This document shows positions 1 through 10,191 of a DNA stretch of 64,000 nt, one piece after another. Numbering within the stretch: position 1 is the stretch's first letter; every line of letters begins with the position of its first letter. A model generated the notes under the pieces. The model did no database searches, was not told the origin of the DNA, and was given only the letters and a program-made list of their open reading frames with translations. The position numbers were made by a program, and so were the translations under genes. The DNA comes from Erysipelothrix urinaevulpis (GTDB taxonomy: Bacteria > Bacillota_I > Bacilli_A > Erysipelotrichales > Erysipelotrichaceae): positions 35,152-99,151 of the forward strand of contig NZ_WTTB01000007.1 in assembly GCF_009828835.1 (NCBI RefSeq), written 5' to 3'.

Positions 1-1613
1 CGCTCTACACAATCTTTTTCTGTCGAGCCGACAACACAGTAATAAAACTTACATTTAGGCTCAGTTCCCGATGGTCTAACCGCTAACCAAGAACCATCTT
101 CCAAATAGTACTTCAGTACATTTGATTTTGGTAAGTCAATGACATCATTAGACGATGTCCTTTGAACTAAGTAATCATCAAATGATAATACTTTTTGATT
201 TCCAATACTTTCAATTTTATTATGTCTAAAATTATGTAGAATCTGCTTGATTTTATCTAGACCTTCTGCACCAGAATAAGCATGACTATCTTGAGTTTCG
301 TAATAATAACCATACTTATCAAACAATTGGTTCAAGACATCAATCAACGTTAGATTTTCCAATGCATAAGCATTACTTGCTTCAGCGACCATTAAACAAG
401 CCTGAACCGCATCCTTATCTCTAACAAAATCTTTAATTAAGTAACCATAACTTTCTTCATAACCAAAAACAAATTCTTTATCGCCCGTTTGATTGTGCCC
501 TTCAATCTTTTCACCAATGTATTTAAAACCCGTTAAAGTTTTCTCAACCTCAACATTATAGTTTTCAGCAATCTTATCCCCCAAATCTGAGGTTACAACT
601 GTATTAAACATAACAGGATTAGGTGGCATTAAATCTTTTTCAAGCATGGTCGAGTATAAATACTCCTGCAAGATTGCCCCTCCTTGATTCCCTGTCAAAT
701 AATGATAATCTCCTTCATGTTTAACAACAATGCCCATCCGATCCGCATCTGGGTCAACACTCAAAATTAAATCTGCATCATATTTTTTTGCATATTCAAT
801 GGCAAGATCATAACTGTTATGATCTTCAGGGTTTGGTGTCTTTGTCATTGAAAAATCAGGATCATACGGACTTTGTTCCTCGACAAGAATAACATCATAA
901 CCTGATTCCTTAAGTAAGTTATAGACATATGGATATGCCGTTCCATGTTGAGATGAAAAAATAATTTTAAGTACTTTTTTATTATCTTCATTCAATTGTA
1001 ATTGACGGACTCTATCTAAATATATTGAATCAATCGAAGCCCCAATATATTCAAGATAACTTGCATCCCCATCATTTAGATCAATATCGGTTAAATCTTC
1101 GACTTTATCAATTAATTCTATGACTCGAGCTATTTTATGATCAACAAGTTGACATCCCGTTTCATCATAAACCTTGAAACCATTGTACTCTTTTGGATTA
1201 TGACTTGCCGTAATGACGATCCCACCAACACAACCCAACTCTCTAACTGTAAATGATAACTCTGGAGTTGGTCTTGGATTATCAAATATGTATGATTTTA
1301 TGTTGAATCTTGATAGCATCAATGCACTAATCTCTGCAAACTCTTTCGACATATGACGATTGTCATATGCAATCGCAATACTTTTTTCCTCATTTGGGAA
1401 TTTCTCACTTAAGTACTCACCAAATCCTAGACTTGCCTTCGCTACCGTAAATAAGTTCATTCTATTTGGCCCAACACCAAGTAACCCTCGCATACCTGCA
1501 GTACCAAATTCTAGATTTTTATAAAAAGAATCATGCAATTCTTCTTCAGTAAGTATTTTCAAACCTTCCTCTATCCAAGGATAAAGCTCAGCTTTTTTAA
1601 TCCATTTTTCCAT
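1..1613 (-). CDS. pgcA: Phosphoglucomutase/phosphomannomutase (alpha-phosphohexomutase), 3' end cut by window edge
   Basis: Interconverts hexose 1- and 6-phosphates, probably supplying glucose-1-phosphate or mannose-1-phosphate for cell-envelope sugars; cytoplasmic. Reading the minus strand from ATG at 1613 gives about 537 residues open to the edge. Visible are the active-site phosphoserine motif TASHNP near residues 135-140, the metal-binding loop DPDADRMG near residue 290, and the C-terminal phosphate-binding stretch RPSGTEPK close to the edge, so only a short tail is missing. This matches the 570-580 residue PgcA type. It is the first gene downstream of ptsH but is separated from it by a terminator. 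The family is certain; the exact sugar preference is not. Confidence 0.9.
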   Translation of the reverse strand, partial: MEKWIKKAELYPWIEEGLKILTEEELHDSFYKNLEFGTAGMRGLLGVGPNRMNLFTVAKASLGFGEYLSEKFPNEEKSIAIAYDNRHMSKEFAEISALMLSRFNIKSYIFDNPRPTPELSFTVRELGCVGGIVITASHNPKEYNGFKVYDETGCQLVDHKIARVIELIDKVEDLTDIDLNDGDASYLEYIGASIDSIYLDRVRQLQLNEDNKKVLKIIFSSQHGTAYPYVYNLLKESGYDVILVEEQSPYDPDFSMTKTPNPEDHNSYDLAIEYAKKYDADLILSVDPDADRMGIVVKHEGDYHYLTGNQGGAILQEYLYSTMLEKDLMPPNPVMFNTVVTSDLGDKIAENYNVEVEKTLTGFKYIGEKIEGHNQTGDKEFVFGYEESYGYLIKDFVRDKDAVQACLMVAEASNAYALENLTLIDVLNQLFDKYGYYYETQDSHAYSGAEGLDKIKQILHNFRHNKIESIGNQKVLSFDDYLVQRTSSNDVIDLPKSNVLKYYLEDGSWLAVRPSGTEPKCKFYYCVVGSTEKDCVE

Positions 1614-1638
1614 CTAACCGTTGCTCCTTCACTATAAA

Positions 1639-1668
1639 AAAAATAGAAGACTGACGGCTTCTATTTTT
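1639..1668 (-). terminator. Intrinsic terminator after ptsH
   Basis: A perfect 11-bp stem (AAAAATAGAAG paired with CTTCTATTTTT) around an 8-nt loop lies just past the ptsH stop codon, and the minus-strand transcript ends in a run of T. Confidence 0.8.
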
Positions 1669-1681
1669 AATTGATTCTCAA

Positions 1682-1948
1682 TTATCCAATAACATTTTGT
1701 GCTTGAAGAACTTCTTTAATTGTTTCTAAAGCTGCTTCTTCATCATCGCCATCAGCAGAAATTGTTATTTCTGATTGTGTTGGAATACCAAGTGACATAA
1801 CACCCATAATTGATTTCATGTTAACTGATTTTCCTTTATAACTGATTTGGATGTCGCTCTTGAATTTGCTTGCCGCATTAACAGCAACTGTTGCTGGGCG
1901 TGCGTGAAGACCTACTGGATCAACGACTGTTACAGTAATTTCTTTCAT
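1682..1948 (-). CDS. ptsH: Phosphocarrier protein HPr
   Basis: Small cytoplasmic phosphocarrier of the sugar phosphotransferase system that passes phosphate from enzyme I to the sugar-specific EIIA proteins. The 88 residues carry the His15 site in GLHARPA and the regulatory Ser46 site in KSIMGVMSLG, the target of HPr kinase in Gram-positive bacteria. The start is supported by an AGGAGG-type site 8 nt upstream. It stands alone with its own promoter and terminator; ptsI is not adjacent, unlike the common ptsHI operon, so enzyme I must be encoded elsewhere. Confidence 0.97.
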   Translation of the reverse strand: MKEITVTVVDPVGLHARPATVAVNAASKFKSDIQISYKGKSVNMKSIMGVMSLGIPTQSEITISADGDDEEAALETIKEVLQAQNVIG

Positions 1949-1975
1949 ATACTATACCTCCTACTTTTCTACTTT

Positions 1976-2004
1976 ATATTACACTATATTACAACTTATT
2001 ACAA
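1976..2004 (-). promoter_or_regulatory. Probable promoter of ptsH
   Basis: On the minus strand TTGTAA (1999-2004) and TAATAT (1976-1981) are separated by 17 bp and lie just upstream of the ptsH ribosome binding site. Confidence 0.45.
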
Positions 2005-2009
2005 CACAC

Positions 2010-2471
2010 TCACTTATGATAGGGATGATTTCTCGCAATCATAAAACTTCGGTAGACTTGTTCAATTAACATTAACCGAACAAGTTGATGGGGAAAGGTT
2101 AGATCTGATAGCTTCCAGCGGTAATTCGCACGGTTTTTTATGGTTTGATTTACGCCGTGAGACCCACCAATGATAAAGACCAATTGGTGTCCCATATCTA
2201 GTTTATCAGAAACAAGTTCTGATAAGTTCTCTGAAGTCAGATTTTTTCCTTGCAAATCTAAAAGAATGACAAATTCATTCGGTTTTATTTTTTCGAGTAT
2301 TCTTTGACTTTCGTCCAAGATGACCGCATCAATATTCTTTTCATTTATTTTGCTATTGGAAAGTTCAACAATTTCAATGGGATGAACGGATGTCATTCTC
2401 TTTTTATACTCTACAATTAAATTTTGTAATGATTTCTCTTTGACCTTACCAATAGCAATAATTCTTATCAC
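2010..2471 (-). CDS. rlmH: 23S rRNA (pseudouridine1915-N3)-methyltransferase RlmH
   Basis: SPOUT-family enzyme that methylates pseudouridine 1915 in helix 69 of 23S rRNA using S-adenosylmethionine. The 153-residue length is typical. The trefoil-knot SAM site is visible as FIIGGSHGV, followed by the conserved HQLVRLMLIEQVYR and the C-terminal NHPYHK. It overlaps htrA by 4 bp (translational coupling), as in the walJ-htrA-rlmH order of other Firmicutes. In staphylococci the 3' end of this gene is the SCC insertion site; here the 3' end is simply followed by ptsH and no element is present. Confidence 0.97.
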   Translation of the reverse strand: MIRIIAIGKVKEKSLQNLIVEYKKRMTSVHPIEIVELSNSKINEKNIDAVILDESQRILEKIKPNEFVILLDLQGKNLTSENLSELVSDKLDMGHQLVFIIGGSHGVNQTIKNRANYRWKLSDLTFPHQLVRLMLIEQVYRSFMIARNHPYHK

Positions 2472-3553
2472 TGAAGCGTAACCTCTGCATCAACTTTTTC
2501 ACCAAAACGATTGATTTCAAGTTTGACCTTATCGCCTGGTTTGTTCTTATACAGCTCTCGTCTAAAATCTTTAAATGTATTAATTGTTTCCTTATTAAAC
2601 TTGGTAATAATGTCACCTTCTTTAATTCCTGCTTTTTTTGCTGGACTGTTGCCACTTAATTCAACAACAAATACACCTGAAGTAACATCTTCTGGTATTT
2701 TGTAGTAATTTCGTTGAAATATATTGAGATTCTCAATCGAAATTGCTGAAATCCCTATTTGTGGATAAACAACTTTACCATTTTGAGCAAGCTGCTCTAC
2801 GATTGGAACCACTTCATTCACAGGAATTGAGAATCCCATACCTTCTACTTTATTGGATGAAATTTTCATTGAATTAATACCAATCAGTTCGCCTGCCATG
2901 TTAACTAAGGCGCCTCCACTATTTCCTGGGTTAATTGCTGCATCCGTTTGGACAACAACCATATCCCAATCTGAGACTCCATCGCCATCTAAATCAACAG
3001 GCACCACTCTGTTTTTCCCTGAAATAATCCCGAATGTGGTTGAGTTTTCAAACTCAACACCTAATGGACTCCCCATCGCAACAACGAATTCACCAACATT
3101 CAATTTTTCAGAGTCGCCAAGCTTGAATGCTTTTATATCAAGATCGGCTTCAACCTTAAGAAGTGCTAAGTCTGTATAAGGGTCGCTCCCCAAGACCTCT
3201 GCAGCGATTTCTTGTCCATCTGAAAAACGAACAATATGTTTCGTCCCACCATCAATTACGTGGTGGTTTGTTACGATGTGAACAATTCCTTTTTCATTTT
3301 TATAAACAATTCCTGAGCCACTCCCAGCAACACGGCCTTGCTTTTCGGTAATGACACTAACGACTTTGTTCTTCACTTCATCAACAACTTTTACGACATC
3401 AGTTTCAAATTCAGTCACGACTTTTTCAACCGTTGTATTTTCGTTGCCGTTACCACCTTTTGGGATTGTCGTTAATTGGTATGTTAAATATACATTCCAT
3501 GTTAGTAAAACTGATAGCACTAAGATAAGCGCTGGCTTTATATTATTTTTCAT
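2468..3553 (-). CDS. htrA: HtrA/DegP-like membrane-anchored serine protease
   Basis: Surface protein quality-control protease. The preferred start is ATG at 3553, because GGAGGA lies 8 nt upstream; a longer TTG-started frame would contain that site. The 361 residues show an N-terminal membrane anchor (about 6-25), a trypsin-like domain with the triad His98 (TNHHVI), Asp128 (YTDLALL) and Ser212 (NPGNSGGA), and one C-terminal PDZ domain (about 265-355) with the GIKEGDIITKFN loop. An insertion containing a DGDGVSDWD loop lies just before the Ser212 segment. It sits between walJ and rlmH, the usual neighbourhood of htrA in Firmicutes. Confidence 0.95.
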   Translation of the reverse strand: MKNNIKPALILVLSVLLTWNVYLTYQLTTIPKGGNGNENTTVEKVVTEFETDVVKVVDEVKNKVVSVITEKQGRVAGSGSGIVYKNEKGIVHIVTNHHVIDGGTKHIVRFSDGQEIAAEVLGSDPYTDLALLKVEADLDIKAFKLGDSEKLNVGEFVVAMGSPLGVEFENSTTFGIISGKNRVVPVDLDGDGVSDWDMVVVQTDAAINPGNSGGALVNMAGELIGINSMKISSNKVEGMGFSIPVNEVVPIVEQLAQNGKVVYPQIGISAISIENLNIFQRNYYKIPEDVTSGVFVVELSGNSPAKKAGIKEGDIITKFNKETINTFKDFRRELYKNKPGDKVKLEINRFGEKVDAEVTLQ

Positions 3554-4277
3554 AATAAGTTCCTCCAATTAGTATTTCGTGTTGCTTTGCAACATACACA
3601 TTGATATCTGAATTGACTAAGTATGACTTAACAGTGCGTTGAGCCAATTGGTCTGTATTTGCTTCTTCACTTAAGTGAGCCAGGATAACTTCTTTTGTTT
3701 TTTCTCCAACAACCTCACTCAGAATTGATCCTGCTTGATCGTTTGACAAGTGACCTGTTTCGGATAAAATTCTCCGTTTAATGGCATAAGGTCTTCTTGT
3801 TTTCATCAACATATCAGAATCATGATTACTTTCTAAAACATAGTAGTCTGCATTGCGAATATGCTCATAATCGCTTCGACGAATATAACCTGTATCTGTA
3901 ATGTAGACTAGCTTTTTTTCCTTGTAGTGTATTACATAACCAAATGACAACTCTGCATCGTGTGATGTTTGAATTGGCATAATGGTGAAACCATGAAGTT
4001 CGAATGGTTGATACGCCTCGATCTGTTCATGGGGAATGCTCAATTTTGTTGGTGTTAAGACATGATGATTCTTAAATGTATTAATTTGACGGGTGTGATC
4101 ACTATGATCATGGGTAATTAAGAGTGTATCAATGTCTTCAATCTGAACATCAATGCTTTCTAAACTTGTGACTAAATATTTTTTTGTCGTGCCACAATCT
4201 ATGAGTATTTTTGCTTCTTCTGTTTCAATTAAGCATGCATTGCCTTTCGATCCACTTGCTAATACAGTATACTTCAT
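3543..4277 (-). CDS. walJ: WalJ/YycJ-type metallo-beta-lactamase-fold hydrolase
   Basis: Metal-dependent hydrolase of the YycJ group, linked to DNA repair and cell-wall homeostasis in other Firmicutes; the substrate is probably a nucleic acid. The protein (244 residues from ATG at 4277) begins KYTVLASGSKGN, the family signature, and has the metal-binding HDHSDH motif and the later TDTGY and GHLSNDQA elements. The ATG overlaps the stop of the upstream peptidase gene as TGATG, implying coupled translation; a TTG 21 bp further upstream is the alternative. The usual walRKHI genes are not upstream. Confidence 0.92.
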   Translation of the reverse strand: MKYTVLASGSKGNACLIETEEAKILIDCGTTKKYLVTSLESIDVQIEDIDTLLITHDHSDHTRQINTFKNHHVLTPTKLSIPHEQIEAYQPFELHGFTIMPIQTSHDAELSFGYVIHYKEKKLVYITDTGYIRRSDYEHIRNADYYVLESNHDSDMLMKTRRPYAIKRRILSETGHLSNDQAGSILSEVVGEKTKEVILAHLSEEANTDQLAQRTVKSYLVNSDINVYVAKQHEILIGGTYYEK

Positions 4278-5800
4278 CAACAAGCCATGACCGTACAAGC
4301 GTTAATTCGACTACCGCCTGTCCATATTTCTAAGTGAACATGTGGTGTCGTGGTTCGACCTGTCATCCCAACGTAGCCGATATTTTCTCCTTTACCAACC
4401 GTTGTTCCAACGGATTGATATCCTGGTGATCTCATGTGTGCATACAATGACTGATAGCCATTTCCATGGTCAATACGGATGTAGTAACCCCAACCACCAG
4501 CATTGTATCCATTCGCAACAACAACACCACGGTCGACTGAATAAATCGGTCCATAGCCACCACCATAGGCTGCAATATCAACACCACGGTGACCTGGATA
4601 ACAACCATAACCACAAATCATTCGAGCATTATTCATTGGGTAACGGAATCGCCCACTACCAACTTTAGGTTCTACCTTAGTTCCATAACGAACAACACTT
4701 CGCACAGGCTCCAGAGTTACTTTCGATGATTTTTCTTTACTGCTCACTTCTTCACCATTCTCATAGATATCTTCATAGAGCACATCACGTGCACCGTTCT
4801 TTTCAACAACATCCACAACTTGAACCCCTTCTTTTAATTCTGGGTCAGATTGGTAAATCGTTGACTCAGGATAAATGGGTTCTGAAGTCATTCTCTCCTT
4901 CGTAACTCGAACGGTAAAAGGTGAATTAAATTTCGACACTTTCAACTCCATACCAACTGGCAACGCCTGATCAATGTCCTTGATTTGATCACTATTGATT
5001 GATGCAATTTGATTGGGCATCATCCCATTATGCCAGGCAATTCCTTCAATTGAATCGTATTCTTTAACTTTATAAGTTTCTACTTTAGGATTTGGTCCAT
5101 AACTCAAGTAAGTAATAACTTCAGCCTCATTCATCTTAATTTCATCTTTAGACGCTAAATCACGAGAGATTTTAACACTTTCATTCTCTTTATTTCCAGA
5201 AACAAGAACCTTTAAATCAATTTCTCTTGAGCCATAATCAACTAAATCTGGAATTTCATCATTTTTTTGAATCGCTGTGTACGCTTTCTCAGAAATAAAG
5301 TTCTTAATAAAGCTATCTTTTGCATTATTAAAGTCAGCAAGATCTTTAACATAAAGAGTATAGCCATTGGAAAATTGAATCTTATTAACCTCTATGGCAA
5401 AGAGTTCTTCATCATGAATATATTGAAATATATCATCATCACGATCTTCATAAATATTATATGTTAACTCTTTGACTTGAATTAAATCGTCAATGAATCC
5501 TAATTTTGTATCAGGAAAATCTTTTTTATATTCTTTTTCATAGACTTCATCAAACATTTCCTGAAGTCTATCTTTGTCATGAATAATTCCAACTAATTCC
5601 TCTTCTCGATAAAGTTTTGTGACTTCAAGTGGTTTATCATTTACATGATCTACCTCCTGAGGAAAAAGTGATTTGGAGGTATCCGCAATTTCATACATTT
5701 CTTTTAAATCATTGGCATATGCTTTCTTTTGAAAGGTTAACCCTAAGATTGTACTGAGAACAAGTGCTCCAGCAATAATTATTAAATTTTTATATTTCAT
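4277..5800 (-). CDS. Membrane-anchored M23 peptidase with LysM-like and G5 domains
   Basis: Probable peptidoglycan endopeptidase acting outside the membrane. From ATG at 5800 the protein has 507 residues: an N-terminal membrane segment (about 5-22), a helical region, a LysM-like segment near 245-295 (YDSIEGIAWHNG...), a G5-like domain near 295-380, and a C-terminal LytM/M23 domain. Zinc ligands are visible in HRGVDIA and HVHLEIW, with YGNG-type and LYAHM motifs between them. It starts 10 bp after dnaB. A GTG 9 bp upstream is a weaker start because the TAGGTG ribosome site would be too close. It occupies the place of purA-walRKHI in Bacillus. Confidence 0.88.
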   Translation of the reverse strand: MKYKNLIIIAGALVLSTILGLTFQKKAYANDLKEMYEIADTSKSLFPQEVDHVNDKPLEVTKLYREEELVGIIHDKDRLQEMFDEVYEKEYKKDFPDTKLGFIDDLIQVKELTYNIYEDRDDDIFQYIHDEELFAIEVNKIQFSNGYTLYVKDLADFNNAKDSFIKNFISEKAYTAIQKNDEIPDLVDYGSREIDLKVLVSGNKENESVKISRDLASKDEIKMNEAEVITYLSYGPNPKVETYKVKEYDSIEGIAWHNGMMPNQIASINSDQIKDIDQALPVGMELKVSKFNSPFTVRVTKERMTSEPIYPESTIYQSDPELKEGVQVVDVVEKNGARDVLYEDIYENGEEVSSKEKSSKVTLEPVRSVVRYGTKVEPKVGSGRFRYPMNNARMICGYGCYPGHRGVDIAAYGGGYGPIYSVDRGVVVANGYNAGGWGYYIRIDHGNGYQSLYAHMRSPGYQSVGTTVGKGENIGYVGMTGRTTTPHVHLEIWTGGSRINACTVMAC

Positions 5801-5809
5801 TACGTTCAC

Positions 5810-7168
5810 CTACCTTTCTCTTGCAACATCGTAGAACTTACTGATCGATGGTTCAAATTGCATATCCAGTTCAGCCAAAGCACCGTTACGATGCTTCGCA
5901 ATTTTTAATACAACGGGTCTTGGCTGGTCTGGACTTAGTTCTTCTTTTTCATCATCATCTTTATCATGATCATAATAGTCTTCTCGATACAAGAACATAA
6001 CAATATCTGCATCTTGCTCGATTGACCCAGACTCTCGTAAGTCACTTAATTGTGGCATTTTATTATCACGACGTTCAACTAAACGTGATAGTTGCGAAAG
6101 ACCAATTACGGGGGCTTCCATTTCACGTGCTAATTGTTTTAAAGATCGTGAGATTTCCGACACTTCTTGTTGACGACTCTCAGTTCCACCTTTACCACTA
6201 ATTAACTGAATATAGTCAATAACAATCATATCTAAACGACCTTCAGCTTTCATTTTTCGACATTTCGAAAAAATTTCTGGGACTGTAATTGTCGAACTAT
6301 CATCAATAAATACATTTAACTGAGCCAAAGCATTCGCTGCCTGGTGCAATTCATTCATTTGATCATCATCCAGATTCCCTGAGCGTAAGTACTCTGATTT
6401 AATGCTTGACTGAGCCGACATCATTCGTGAAATTAAATGAGTTGCTGGCATCTCGAGTGAGAACACTGCCACGCCTGCTTGACCTTCAAAATTAAAACGA
6501 GCAGCATTCAGTGCTAAGTTTAACGCGAATGCCGTTTTACCGACTGAAGGACGCGCAGCTAAAATAATTAAATCACCACGTTGAAGTCCATTGGTCAAAT
6601 GATTCAAACTTCCATATCCTGTTTTCAATCCAGTAATTCGATCTTTGTTTTCACGAATCTGATTTAGATTTTCCAAGAACTCTTGAACAACTTCACGACT
6701 ACTTAACATTTCACTGGTTCGGCGAATTCTTGTCACATCTAAAATTTGCTGTTCCGCTAAGTCAAGTAACTCATCCAGTTCAACCGTCGTATCAAAGCCA
6801 TGATCGACAATGTCTTGACCTACATGAATTAAACGACGAATTTGTGATTTTTCCTGAACAACGTCAACATAATGTTTAACACTTGATGGTCCTGAACTGT
6901 TATCAGTTAACATCATCAAGTAATCCACGCCACCGATTAAATCTAGTTTCCCATGATCTGCAAGGCGGGTGATTAATAACTTAGGATCGATAATCCTATT
7001 TGCATCTATCAGTGCTAACATGTGTTCAAAAATCTGTTGATGTTCGACTTTAAAGAAATCATCAATTCGCACGTCGTACTCAACAACTGTAGCGACAGAT
7101 TCTGGATACACAAGCAGTGAACCTAATAAAGCAATTTCAGCTTCATGACTATACGGTAATTGCTTCAA
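5810..7168 (-). CDS. dnaB: Replicative DNA helicase DnaB
   Basis: Hexameric helicase that unwinds DNA at the replication fork (called DnaC in Bacillus subtilis). The 452-residue protein has the N-terminal DnaB domain (LPYSHEAEIALLGSLL), the linker, and a RecA-like C-terminal domain with Walker A ARPSVGKTAFALN, Walker B MIVIDYIQLI and the LRESGSIEQDAD motif. No intein is present. It follows rplI closely (11 bp), the conserved rplI-dnaB arrangement. Confidence 0.98.
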   Translation of the reverse strand: MKQLPYSHEAEIALLGSLLVYPESVATVVEYDVRIDDFFKVEHQQIFEHMLALIDANRIIDPKLLITRLADHGKLDLIGGVDYLMMLTDNSSGPSSVKHYVDVVQEKSQIRRLIHVGQDIVDHGFDTTVELDELLDLAEQQILDVTRIRRTSEMLSSREVVQEFLENLNQIRENKDRITGLKTGYGSLNHLTNGLQRGDLIILAARPSVGKTAFALNLALNAARFNFEGQAGVAVFSLEMPATHLISRMMSAQSSIKSEYLRSGNLDDDQMNELHQAANALAQLNVFIDDSSTITVPEIFSKCRKMKAEGRLDMIVIDYIQLISGKGGTESRQQEVSEISRSLKQLAREMEAPVIGLSQLSRLVERRDNKMPQLSDLRESGSIEQDADIVMFLYREDYYDHDKDDDEKEELSPDQPRPVVLKIAKHRNGALAELDMQFEPSISKFYDVARER

Positions 7169-7179
7169 GTTTAAACCTC

Positions 7180-7629
7180 CTAGGCTTTTTCAACCAAGCG
7201 GACCTTTAATTCCGCAACCACTTTAGGGAAAAGGGTTATTTTAATTCGATTTAAACCTAAGTTAACCAAAGACTTATTGGGTTTAAATTTTCGTTTATCA
7301 ACAACAATATCGTGATCTTTTTTTAATTTGTCCTCAACTTGTTTTGTTGAAACAGAACCAAATACACGGCCATTGTCTCCAGTCTTAACTGCAAACTCAA
7401 GGACAAGATCATCAATTATTTCTTTCAATTTTAAGGCTTCTTCTTTTTCTTCTTCACGAATCTTAGCTTTTTCATCCTGTTGATCTTGAAGAATATGACG
7501 TCCTTTTTCACTTGCCATAACAGCCAGTTTATTAGGAATCAAATAGTTACGGCCATAACCATCTGCCACCTCAACAATTTCATCCTTCTTACCAACTTTT
7601 TTAACATCTTTTAATAATATAACTTTCAT
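7180..7629 (-). CDS. rplI: Large ribosomal subunit protein bL9
   Basis: Binds 23S rRNA at the base of the L1 stalk. The 149 residues have the classic N-terminal domain ([30 protein letters not shown]), the long connecting helix rich in Lys/Glu, and the C-terminal domain with [14 protein letters not shown]. It overlaps gdpP by 4 bp, so the gdpP-rplI-dnaB string is probably one transcript. Confidence 0.98.
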   Translation of the reverse strand: MKVILLKDVKKVGKKDEIVEVADGYGRNYLIPNKLAVMASEKGRHILQDQQDEKAKIREEEKEEALKLKEIIDDLVLEFAVKTGDNGRVFGSVSTKQVEDKLKKDHDIVVDKRKFKPNKSLVNLGLNRIKITLFPKVVAELKVRLVEKA

Positions 7630-9587
7630 GATGCTTCACTTTCCTTTCTTACTTCATCAATCGAAGCTTTTAATTGTTCAACAACATCATTAATACTACG
7701 CCCTTTAATTTGGACGGCTGCTCCAGTGAAATGACCACCGCCACCCATTCGTTCCATGACAGATTGGACATTTAAATCGCCATTGGATCGAGCGGATATC
7801 GCAACAGTATCCTCGGCAACATACGAAATAACAAATGATGCCTCAATGCCTTTAACTGAAATAATTTCATCCGCCACCTGGGACATTAAAGGTCGTGGTA
7901 TAAATTGATCTTTGTATGGAGCTAAAACATAAATATCTTCATACAACTGCGATGTACTTAAGACTAAGTTTTTCAATTCAAAGCTTTCGTACTCATCTTT
8001 TAACATATACTCAACTTCTGCTAAATCTGCACCATACTTTCTTAATTCAGCTGCTGCTTGGAAGGTTCGACTATGGCTTCGATTTCTAAAACGATTTGTA
8101 TCGATTAACATCCCAGTATACATAAAGGTTGCATCTAATTTTGAAATCACAACGTTTCTACGATGATATGGGAATAATTCAATCACTAATTCACTTGCTG
8201 ATGAAGCTGCAGCTTCGATATAAGTCAGAACAGTTTTAAATTCAAATTCATCTGTTCGACGATGGTGATCAATAATCACACGCTTACTTGCTTTCTCAAC
8301 AAGATCTTCAAATTGTGTCTGTGCTAAGTTATGATGATCTGTCATAATCAACAACGTTTTCTCGTTCAATAATTTCAATGCTTCTTCGTGTTCAACAAGA
8401 TGATGACTCTCAGCCAACTCCTCGCGATGATTTAGAATCGCTTCTTTCAAGGTTTGTTCAGTATCATTCATATTGATAACAACATGAGCTTGTTTATTAT
8501 AAACTTTTACAATCGAGGATAAGCCAAGCGCACTTGAGAATGAATCAAAATCCATCATCTTATGCCCAACAATTAAAACATTATCTGCTTGACTAATCAG
8601 TGATCCTAAGTTTTGAGCCATCACTCGAACTCTAACTTTACTACGTTTTTCAATCGCTTCTGTACTTCCACCAAAGTAACGCATACCTTCATCTTTGGTA
8701 TTAATAGCAACTTGATCACCACCACGACTCTGAGCAAGTTCGAGTGCTTTATTCGACATATCTTCTAATTCCTTAAACGATTCACTCTTTCGAGCAAAGG
8801 CTAATGATAACGTGATTCTTGCATCAATTTTCTTAGAAGCATCACGAATGTCACCGACAATTTTAAATCGTTCTTTATTTATTTCATCAAAGACCCTCTC
8901 GTTTAAGACTAAGAGGTAACGGTCCTGACGTATCCGACGAATAAACATATCATGACGATCAGCCCAACGAACAACCTCTTGACGGATGTTCGAATCGATG
9001 AATGCAATCGTTTGTTCTTCTTCATATTGGGTTGTTTCTTCGTAGTTATCTAAGTGAGCAATTCCCAATACAATTTGATTATTTTTATTTTGTTCTTCTA
9101 AATCAATCACATCACTCACATCTTTAAAAAACAACGTACTTTCATCTGAGAATCCACTGACTAGATAAATATCTTCCCCTATCAGCAATGTTTTCTCTTC
9201 GACTTTACCAACAAACAATTCTTCTAATTCTGGAAAAACATTCGTGACTTTCTCGCCGATAATCTCTAAATCATAATCATCAAATATTTCTGATACCCAA
9301 GTAATATTTTGACGATGATTATACGTTAAGATACCTACGCGAGCAAAATCAAACGCATATTTAGCTTCGTTCCCTAGTATTTTTGATACAGAAAACACAC
9401 GACGCTTATAGGTATTTTCTGACTCATAAAACATGATGAAAATTATTGCGAAATTAAGCAGCAATAATAAGAATTGGACAATATAGAGATACCGTTCGAT
9501 AAAGAGTGAAAATACAATGATTAAGACTAATTCTATTAACACTAAAACCATCAAACGGGTTTTAATAAATTCAAATCTTTCTTTCAT
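7626..9587 (-). CDS. gdpP: Cyclic-di-AMP phosphodiesterase GdpP
   Basis: Membrane-bound phosphodiesterase that hydrolyses c-di-AMP to pApA and so sets osmolyte and potassium balance and beta-lactam tolerance. The 653-residue protein has two N-terminal membrane helices (about 12-55), a PAS-like region (about 75-165), a degenerate GGDEF domain, and a C-terminal DHH/DHHA1 pair with [14 protein letters not shown] and the [10 protein letters not shown] motif. Length and domain order match Bacillus YybT. It lies between a yybS-like gene and rplI, as in Bacillus. Confidence 0.96.
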   Translation of the reverse strand: MKERFEFIKTRLMVLVLIELVLIIVFSLFIERYLYIVQFLLLLLNFAIIFIMFYESENTYKRRVFSVSKILGNEAKYAFDFARVGILTYNHRQNITWVSEIFDDYDLEIIGEKVTNVFPELEELFVGKVEEKTLLIGEDIYLVSGFSDESTLFFKDVSDVIDLEEQNKNNQIVLGIAHLDNYEETTQYEEEQTIAFIDSNIRQEVVRWADRHDMFIRRIRQDRYLLVLNERVFDEINKERFKIVGDIRDASKKIDARITLSLAFARKSESFKELEDMSNKALELAQSRGGDQVAINTKDEGMRYFGGSTEAIEKRSKVRVRVMAQNLGSLISQADNVLIVGHKMMDFDSFSSALGLSSIVKVYNKQAHVVINMNDTEQTLKEAILNHREELAESHHLVEHEEALKLLNEKTLLIMTDHHNLAQTQFEDLVEKASKRVIIDHHRRTDEFEFKTVLTYIEAAASSASELVIELFPYHRRNVVISKLDATFMYTGMLIDTNRFRNRSHSRTFQAAAELRKYGADLAEVEYMLKDEYESFELKNLVLSTSQLYEDIYVLAPYKDQFIPRPLMSQVADEIISVKGIEASFVISYVAEDTVAISARSNGDLNVQSVMERMGGGGHFTGAAVQIKGRSINDVVEQLKASIDEVRKESEAS

Positions 9588-9628
9588 ATTAACCCCCTAA
9601 GGATATGCACTAATTTTAACATGTTTTG

Positions 9629-10171
9629 CTATTTTTTTCTATGATGCTGAAGAAGAGTAACCACCATATCTCCACTAACTTTCACAATAAACACTTCCAT
9701 CAACATGGTTAAAAAACTTAAAACATAGGCTGCTATTTTAACCCCAACTGCTGGAAGAAATTGAACAAATCCACTAATAGAATCGATTGTTTCCGTGATA
9801 TTCAATCCAAAATACTCACCAAAGAATAAAACCATAATCACATAAAAGATTGCCATAAACACCGACATAATGACGTAAGTTTGTTTCTTTGTGAAATTAT
9901 TATGATAAGCATAAATATACGCTAAACCTACCGTAGAGTAGCCAATACTTGTTAAAACGGTCGGTAATAAGCCAACCAGTATCATGGCAATTATGACATT
10001 TGAAACAGCAACAATAATGGACTCATTCAACGAGTAATACGAACCATATACCACCAAAGGCAAGGCTAAAAAGGGCATAAAGAACCCCATAAGCATCCGA
10101 TCTAATAGTAAGATTATTCCCGTTAGCGCTACAGTCATTGCGCCATGGGTGATATGAATAGTTTTCCTCAC
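9629..10171 (-). CDS. YybS/DUF2232-like multi-spanning membrane protein
   Basis: A 180-residue hydrophobic protein with about five membrane segments, shorter than the roughly 300-residue Bacillus YybS. It resembles substrate-binding (S) components of ECF-type transporters in size and layout (N-terminal ITHGAMTVALTGIILLLDR). The assignment rests mainly on position between rpsR and gdpP, where DUF2232 proteins sit in Firmicutes. No substrate can be named. A terminator separates it from rpsR, but readthrough or a separate promoter is possible. Confidence 0.6.
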   Translation of the reverse strand: MRKTIHITHGAMTVALTGIILLLDRMLMGFFMPFLALPLVVYGSYYSLNESIIVAVSNVIIAMILVGLLPTVLTSIGYSTVGLAYIYAYHNNFTKKQTYVIMSVFMAIFYVIMVLFFGEYFGLNITETIDSISGFVQFLPAVGVKIAAYVLSFLTMLMEVFIVKVSGDMVVTLLQHHRKK

Positions 10172-10191
10172 AAAATTTCACACCTTTCAAA

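Noticed and set aside
2010..2040. Possible SCC-type insertion at the 3' end of rlmH
   Set aside because: The gene end is conserved, but ptsH with its own promoter follows directly and no repeat of the gene end is present.
4342..4668. Plus-strand His/Gln-rich 108-residue ORF
   Set aside because: Antisense to the zinc-peptidase domain; its composition is a shadow of that gene.
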